The notes under the pieces: model-generated
Told to the model about the DNA's origin: nothing
Database searches by the model: none
Seen by the model: the letters and a program-made list of their open reading frames with translations, nothing else
Assembly (NCBI GenBank): GCA_029379385.1
Contig: CM055611.1
Span: 25,510,092-25,574,091 of the forward strand
Direction: 5' to 3'
Origin: Quillaja saponaria
Lineage: Eukaryota > Streptophyta > Magnoliopsida > Fabales > Quillajaceae
Length of the DNA: 64,000 bases
Made by a program: the position numbers and the translations under genes
In this document: piece by piece, positions 58,853-64,000 of the stretch
How the letters are laid out: each line of letters opens with the position of its first letter
How positions within the stretch are numbered: the first letter of the stretch is position 1

Positions 58853-61624
58853 ATGGCGATTGAGATGCAAGTTTCAGACGTGTTAGACAAATTAGTAAAA
58901 CTGCTTAACGACGTAGTGGTTCTGTACCCAAGATTAAGAATCGAGGTTGAGGTTGCCGTTTCTGAGCTTATAAAATACAAGTTCTCTTTGAGAGATGAAG
59001 CTTACGTTTCAAAAATGGATAGAGCTATTGTTGATTGGGAGGTACGGCTTCTACGTGTTGTTTATATGGTAGAAGACATTGTAGACCCTTTTCTTTTCCA
59101 ATTAGAGTTGCAAAGGCGAAAGGGTTTTTTAAGAAAGCTCAGTATTGTTGGCATGGCGTGGAGCCAGTATAAATTAGCCAATGAGATGAAGAAAGTAGTG
59201 CTCGAAGCTAGGTCCTTTTCTGAGGATCTAAAAGGTACTATACATCCACAATCAGAAGCAAAAGAGATTGGTGATGGTAGCCCTACAGCTGCTGCAAGCT
59301 ATTCAAATGGGTGGGGGCGGACGCCTACTCAGCAATGGAGTAAAGTTTCAAGCTTTACGGATGGTGAAGAAGATGCTGTTGGTCTTTCGGAAGAGGTAAA
59401 GAGTTTGGCTGCTCAATTGTTAGACGGTGGTGAAGCCCTCCGTGTAATTTCAGTCGTGGGTATGACTGGTTCAGGCAAGACGACTCTAGTAAGAGTGGTA
59501 TGTGATAGCGTAGAAATTAAACAGCATTTTGCAATTCGGGCTTGGGTTCACGTTTCAAAAGAGTTCTCACTGGAATACTCTACAGTGAGTTCCAGAATTG
59601 GATATCTAATCAATCAAGTTATGGGGATGGAGATGGATGAGGGTGTATCAAATGAGGACTTGATCCAGAGACTTTGTGATTTTCTTGAATCAAAGAGGTA
59701 TCTGATAGTTTTAGATGATGTTTGGAAAACTTCTGTTTGGGAAGATATTGGGCATGCCTTTCCAGACTCAGAAAATGGCAGCAGGGTGATACTCACTACT
59801 CACAACAAAGAGATAGCATTGCGTGCTTCGCAGAAACTGAGTAGCATAATCCAGCTACACCGACTAAGCTATGAGGACTCTTGGACATTGTTCCTCAGGA
59901 AGGCACGTATAACAGAAGATGAGTTCAATAGTTCTGAATTGATCAGTCTAAAAGATGAAATATTGAGAAAATGTGATGGTTCCCCTCCTGCAATTTTCAT
60001 TTTAGGAGAACTGTTCTCTGCCAAGGAATTAAGCCATTCTGAATGGTCAAGAGTGATTGAGGAGGCAACATTTGCAAGTCAAGATCAATCAACGATTTCA
60101 GGAATTTTTGCTTTGAGCTATCAAGACCTACCATCCCTCTTAAAGCCATGTTTTCTTTATCTGGGTCTTTTTCCAAGATTGTTTGAAATCCCCATAAGGA
60201 GGTTATTTAGATTGTGGATTGCAGAGGGATTGGTGAAACAAGGACCTTCATCAACAGAGCTAACACCTGAAGATTTGGCAGAAGATTACTTCCAAGAATT
60301 AGTAAGTAGAAACTTGATTGAAGTAGCAAAGTGTAGATCAGATGGACGTGCCAAGACATGCCGAATACCGGGTATTTGGTATGATGTTTTCTCATCAAAA
60401 TCTATGGATATTGGGCGTTTTTATGTTCACCCCAACTCAGTTTTCACGTCTGGAAAACCACTTCCGTATAATGTACGCCGGCTTGCTGAGTATCGTGACA
60501 TCAAGAACTATCCTTGTTCAGATTCTCACGTTCAACATCTTCGATCTTACATATCTTTTAATACCAAAAAACGAGATACACCCACTGAAGAAGTAGCTAC
60601 ACTTCTTAACAAAGTTACTGCTAAGCGAGGATTTGGATTGCTGAGAGTGATTGATCTAGAGGGCGTCTACAAACCTTTGCTGCCAGAGACAATTGGAAAA
60701 CTCCTGCAGCTAAGGTACCTGGGCTTAAGATGGACTTTCCTAGATTCGCTTCCCTCATCAGTTGGTGATCTTCCCTACTTAGAGACATTAGATGTGAAGC
60801 ACACTAATATAACCAATTTGCCTGATTCCATTTGGAAGGCACGAAACCTTCGGCATCTTTACATGAATGAGATTCATCTTGATATGTCAATTCATAGGCC
60901 TACTGGTCGATCTTTGGCCAATCTTCAGACATTGTGGGGGTTGTTTGTAGATGTTACATGCCCCATGGTAAATGGGTTAAGGATGTTAATTCACCTCAGG
61001 AAGCTGGGACTTACATGCCAGTCAACATCACTTGAGACAGTGGTTGACTCATTTTCTCAACTGACAAATTTGCAATCACTAAGGTTGAGATCAGTAGATG
61101 AATATGGAAAGCCTTCAAAACTTACCTTAGGAACCATAAGGCAGCACCGAATGCTAACTGATTTGTATTTGCTTGGGGTGCTGCCAAGGGCATTCAATGT
61201 GCGAGAACTTCCCCAAAACCTTGAAATCCTTACGTTGTCCTTGTCACAACTAGTGCATGATCCAATGCCAATTCTTGGACAATTGCTTCGCCTCAGCATC
61301 CTCAGGCTCTTTGGTCGTTCTTACCTTGGAAAAGAAATGACATGTCCCTCCGAAGGGTTCCCCAGTCTCCGAATGTTGAAGGTCTGGAAGCTGGAGAAGG
61401 TAGAAGCGTTGTTTGTAGAGGAAGATGCAATGCCAAGGCTTAGAGAACTGGAAATTAGATGCTGTGACAGAATGAAGACGGTGAATGGTTTGGAGGGTGT
61501 GACCAGTTTGAAGGAATTGACTTTGACAAATATGCCTGAGGATATTGTGACAAATCTTACTGAAAGTTTGGGCAACAAGGTATTCATCAAGGAGAACAAA
61601 TGGGCATTTTCGTCTCCTTCTTAA
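58853..61624 (+). CDS. CC-NB-LRR disease-resistance-like protein (RPP13-like)
   Basis: A single exon of 923 residues. The N-terminal ~170 residues are helical and Rx-type, with MVEDIVDPF (72-80) where CC-NLRs have EDVID. The NB-ARC domain follows: P-loop VVGMTGSGKTT (201-211), kinase-2 YLIVLDDVW (283-291), RNBS-B GSRVILTTHNKEIA (309-322), RNBS-D CFLYLGLFPRLFEIP. The GLPL motif is degenerate (GSPPAI, 376-381) and the MHD motif is not recognisable; the equivalent place reads CRIPGIWYDVF (503-513). LRRs run from about 570 to the end (LPETIGKLLQLRYLGLRWTF onwards). Family knowledge: CC-NLRs detect pathogen effectors and form calcium-permeable resistosomes. The reading frame is intact, so this is not an obvious pseudogene, but the missing MHD suggests altered nucleotide switching or a helper/decoy role. 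It is solitary in this window, not in a cluster. Confidence 0.92.
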   Translation: MAIEMQVSDVLDKLVKLLNDVVVLYPRLRIEVEVAVSELIKYKFSLRDEAYVSKMDRAIVDWEVRLLRVVYMVEDIVDPFLFQLELQRRKGFLRKLSIVGMAWSQYKLANEMKKVVLEARSFSEDLKGTIHPQSEAKEIGDGSPTAAASYSNGWGRTPTQQWSKVSSFTDGEEDAVGLSEEVKSLAAQLLDGGEALRVISVVGMTGSGKTTLVRVVCDSVEIKQHFAIRAWVHVSKEFSLEYSTVSSRIGYLINQVMGMEMDEGVSNEDLIQRLCDFLESKRYLIVLDDVWKTSVWEDIGHAFPDSENGSRVILTTHNKEIALRASQKLSSIIQLHRLSYEDSWTLFLRKARITEDEFNSSELISLKDEILRKCDGSPPAIFILGELFSAKELSHSEWSRVIEEATFASQDQSTISGIFALSYQDLPSLLKPCFLYLGLFPRLFEIPIRRLFRLWIAEGLVKQGPSSTELTPEDLAEDYFQELVSRNLIEVAKCRSDGRAKTCRIPGIWYDVFSSKSMDIGRFYVHPNSVFTSGKPLPYNVRRLAEYRDIKNYPCSDSHVQHLRSYISFNTKKRDTPTEEVATLLNKVTAKRGFGLLRVIDLEGVYKPLLPETIGKLLQLRYLGLRWTFLDSLPSSVGDLPYLETLDVKHTNITNLPDSIWKARNLRHLYMNEIHLDMSIHRPTGRSLANLQTLWGLFVDVTCPMVNGLRMLIHLRKLGLTCQSTSLETVVDSFSQLTNLQSLRLRSVDEYGKPSKLTLGTIRQHRMLTDLYLLGVLPRAFNVRELPQNLEILTLSLSQLVHDPMPILGQLLRLSILRLFGRSYLGKEMTCPSEGFPSLRMLKVWKLEKVEALFVEEDAMPRLRELEIRCCDRMKTVNGLEGVTSLKELTLTNMPEDIVTNLTESLGNKVFIKENKWAFSSPS

Positions 61625-63937
61625 ATGAGTTATTTCCTTTTCCTTTGAGTCTTTGATCTTCTGGCCTCTGCCCTATAGGAACTTGAAATTTCAAAAGTTA
61701 AAAGCTTTTGTGTTCACTGCCGTTTCATATGAAATCATGATCATTTCTCATCAAATATCTTTAAATTCTGATGCTTTTCAATTTCAATTCTCAGACTACT
61801 TTTCTTCCTCTTAAGTTGTACCTATATAGATTCAAGTTTTCAATGTATTCTCAACTGATGTTGCAGTAGAACTTGCTGAGGTAAGAATTGAAATCAAAGA
61901 GCTCACTTACGTGTGTATTCGTGCTGAATCTTCTTAGTTTTTGGCATTTTTCTCATACTGCGTTTGAAGCAGTAATTGGTGAGGGAGGAATCAGAAGGCA
62001 TACCAAGTGCAACTAAAATGCAAGACTTCTGGCCTTTAGATCTTTTGCACACTATACGGATATATCTTGTTTTTTCTTGTAATTTTTTATTGAATATAGT
62101 TACATAGGGTATATTAAGATTGCTGCTACATAGTAAGGGACATAATATATGCTAACATATAATTTTATGTTTACACAGTATAAGAAACACCAGACTTCTT
62201 TTTCTTTCTCTTTTTTCCTGACAAACTTTTGAATGTTTTAAGCAGCCAAGCAATAGTTTGTCTAATAATTTTCTACCTTTGGCAATATATACTTGAATAT
62301 ATTCTGATTTCTATTTCTAAATGATGAGTGTTGTATGAGTCCAAGACGTTTCTGCTATATGTTGTCTATAGGTTTTCAGTGCTATTATTGGCCATTCAAA
62401 TTAGTGTTTGGGACTAGGTTTTTGGTCTGAATGCTGGAATTGCTGATTTTCCTGTTATGCATCATTTTTTTGTTGGCTTATTAGTGGATTGGCTAAAAGA
62501 GGAGATTATTTTTAGATCTCATGGAGAATATTAGTAGGTGCTTTGATTATGAACTTTCGCTGTTGTTTTCATAGAATTTATTTGCAAGAATTGGGCCAGT
62601 TTTCAATCTCATGGGAATGCAAATAGCAGTGAATTTGAAAGAACTTTGATTACATTTATATATATTGCATGCTACCTGACCTTGCTATTTTTTGAAATTC
62701 AAAAATAAAATTTTCAACACTTCATCTAAAGTTGCAGCTGTTGATTTTTTTCATTGGCTTCTCTGTGAAATAGATGATGATTCTTTGCAAGTATCTCTTT
62801 CCTCTCCTTCCCATCCAATTATATACTTGATTTGGGTTGTAATTTGTAAGGTTGGACATTTGAACCTGAAAGCAAATGGTAAAATGCAGAAGACAGTTAA
62901 TGGTGGATTGCATTAACTTTTTTCCTGCTGTATATGTATGATATTATAAGAGCCTGAGCATCTTTTTGATGCCCATTCCCAGATACTTCATTTACGTGGC
63001 AAATAGAAAATATACTAGTGGGGGCCTAGACATTTGATGATAATGGTAAAATTGAAGACTGATTTGTGATTTTTTGTTTGTGCATTTACCCACAATCTTT
63101 TGCTTATAGGATTAGAAAGCTACTGCATTGTTTCTTTTTACGTTTACTTGAAAAAATGGATGCCAGGATACAATTTATACTTAAGTTGTTGCACATTTGA
63201 AACTGTTTTTGGTATTTATTGCTGCTTACATTATTTCCCTTTAGTAAGTGAGAATGTTTAATCATTTTATTTATATATTCTAACAAGAATGAAACAAAAA
63301 AGTGAAGTATGCAATAGAGAGAATTGAACATTTGAATCAATTTGGCATGATCAGTTTATTATTAATTTAATTGAATAATATCCGACATGCATACTATTGG
63401 TTGGGACAATTTAATTTCTTTTCCCTTTTACTTTCATTGAAGAAAATGATAAATTTGATTAATAAGAAAATTTATAGTGAAACACTCAAAAATATTAGTC
63501 TAGTCTAATGAATGTGTTCGTTTTAAAAAAAAATTTGAGTTTGAATAATCTCGTTGACGAGAATAAAATTTTTATAAATTTGCCCACATATTACTGGAAA
63601 CAGAAAAAAAAAAATTATTATAATGACACAACAAAATTGAAGTTTAAGTGAAATTATGAAGATGAAAGGTAAATTTTACCCAATAAGCAAGTAGACAAAG
63701 CGAGATGAAACGGTGCGTCTAAGAGTTGCAGGGCGAAGTATAGGCAAGCTGGCGACGGCTGAGACTGATAGTGTACAGTTTGACAAACTTCGAAGCGAAG
63801 GGTTTAAACGACAACTGCTTCTTCCCGCGCTAAAGGCTTCTAGGGTTTAAGCTTCACTGTGTTCCGACTTGCTAGGCTCTGAAACAAAGGTTTCTGTGAC
63901 CGTGACACTGAGCTAGAGACTATACAACAACGCTATA
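61625..63937. other. NLR 3' region and NUP107 promoter
   Basis: The NLR 3' UTR and flank are followed by about 1.8 kb without a supported gene. Short frames near 62.7-62.9 and 63.1-63.3 kb have no recognisable domain. From about 63.7 kb the sequence becomes GC-richer with E2F-like and telo-box motifs before the NUP107 start. Confidence 0.5.
63822..63848 (+). promoter_or_regulatory. E2F-like site and telo-box before NUP107
   Basis: TTCCCGCG (63822-63829) resembles the E2F consensus TTTCCCGC. TAGGGTTT (63841-63848) is the reverse form of the telo-box. They lie about 115 and 95 bases before the ATG. Such motif pairs are common in genes expressed in dividing cells. Confidence 0.4.
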
Positions 63938-64000
63938 ATGGATGTCGAAATGGACACTTCTCCCAGCAATTTCGATCCTGAAGATCTCACCATTAGACAG
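63938..64000 (+). CDS. NUP107: Nuclear pore protein NUP107, first 21 codons (truncated by window end)
   Basis: The frame opens MDVEMDTSPSNFDPEDLT and runs off the window. From memory this resembles the start of plant NUP107, a component of the outer-ring NUP107-160 scaffold of the nuclear pore. Position supports it: recalled Arabidopsis loci place NUP107 (At3g14120) directly beside FLU (At3g14110), and the same two families are neighbours here, separated by the DUF4220 and NLR genes. Twenty-one codons are too few to be sure from sequence alone. Confidence 0.6.
   Translation, partial: MDVEMDTSPSNFDPEDLTIRQ

Noticed and set aside
1..64000. CRISPR arrays, bacterial operons, phage or plasmid features
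   Set aside because: Spliced plant genes fill the window and no regularly spaced short repeats of CRISPR type were seen.

Overview
This is a nuclear genomic window from a flowering plant, almost certainly a eudicot. The intergenic DNA is very AT-rich, most genes are split by GT-AG introns, and the products belong to land-plant families: LAZY/DRO1, JAZ, FLU, EXO70D, UBP1, DUF4220/DUF594 and a CC-NB-LRR. The sequence does not name a species.

Layout, left to right: a LAZY/DRO1-like gravitropism gene (+, 2198-4568); LSM1 (+, 6578-11555), whose 3.7-kb last intron carries a decayed LINE; a TIR element carrying a DnaJ fragment (~12.1-13.2 kb); a seven-TM GOLD-type (TMEM87/GPR108 superfamily) membrane protein (+, 13538-17610); EXO70D (-, 19906-21750); a repeat-rich 8-kb gap; a bL31-type ribosomal protein (+, 29835-30041); a PRK-type LRR receptor-like pseudokinase (-, 31384-33704); a 7-kb AT-rich gap; a JAZ5/6-type repressor (+, 40566-42094); UBP1 (+, 45187-50590); FLU (-, 51508-54302); a DUF4220/DUF594 membrane protein (-, 55801-57933) divergent from a CC-NB-LRR (+, 58853-61624); and the first coding bases of NUP107 (+, from 63938, cut by the window end).

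The genes do not form an operon-like unit. They cover gravitropism, mRNA decay, Golgi trafficking and exocytosis, receptor signalling, jasmonate repression, U-rich RNA binding, chlorophyll-precursor feedback, immunity and the nuclear pore. Their order is informative all the same. Recalled Arabidopsis locus numbers place the homologues in several separate runs (JAZ6-PRK8-EXO70D1-7TM-LAZY4; LSM1B-EXO70D3-UBP1C-FLU-NUP107; UBP1B-JAZ5-LAZY2; LAZY3-LSM1A). The window therefore looks like a little-fractionated ancestral block.

The gaps hold older mobile DNA: a LINE with a 9-bp target-site duplication, three tRNA-derived SINE candidates (one with a 9-bp duplication), a MULE-like insertion beside a retrotransposon primer-binding site, the DnaJ-carrying TIR element, MITE-like inverted repeats and many microsatellites. 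I did not find a clearly unprecedented system. The most distinctive points are the consolidated synteny block, the nested and gene-capturing elements, a GC-AG intron in UBP1, the Jas-intron truncation logic in JAZ, and an NLR with degenerate GLPL and MHD motifs.
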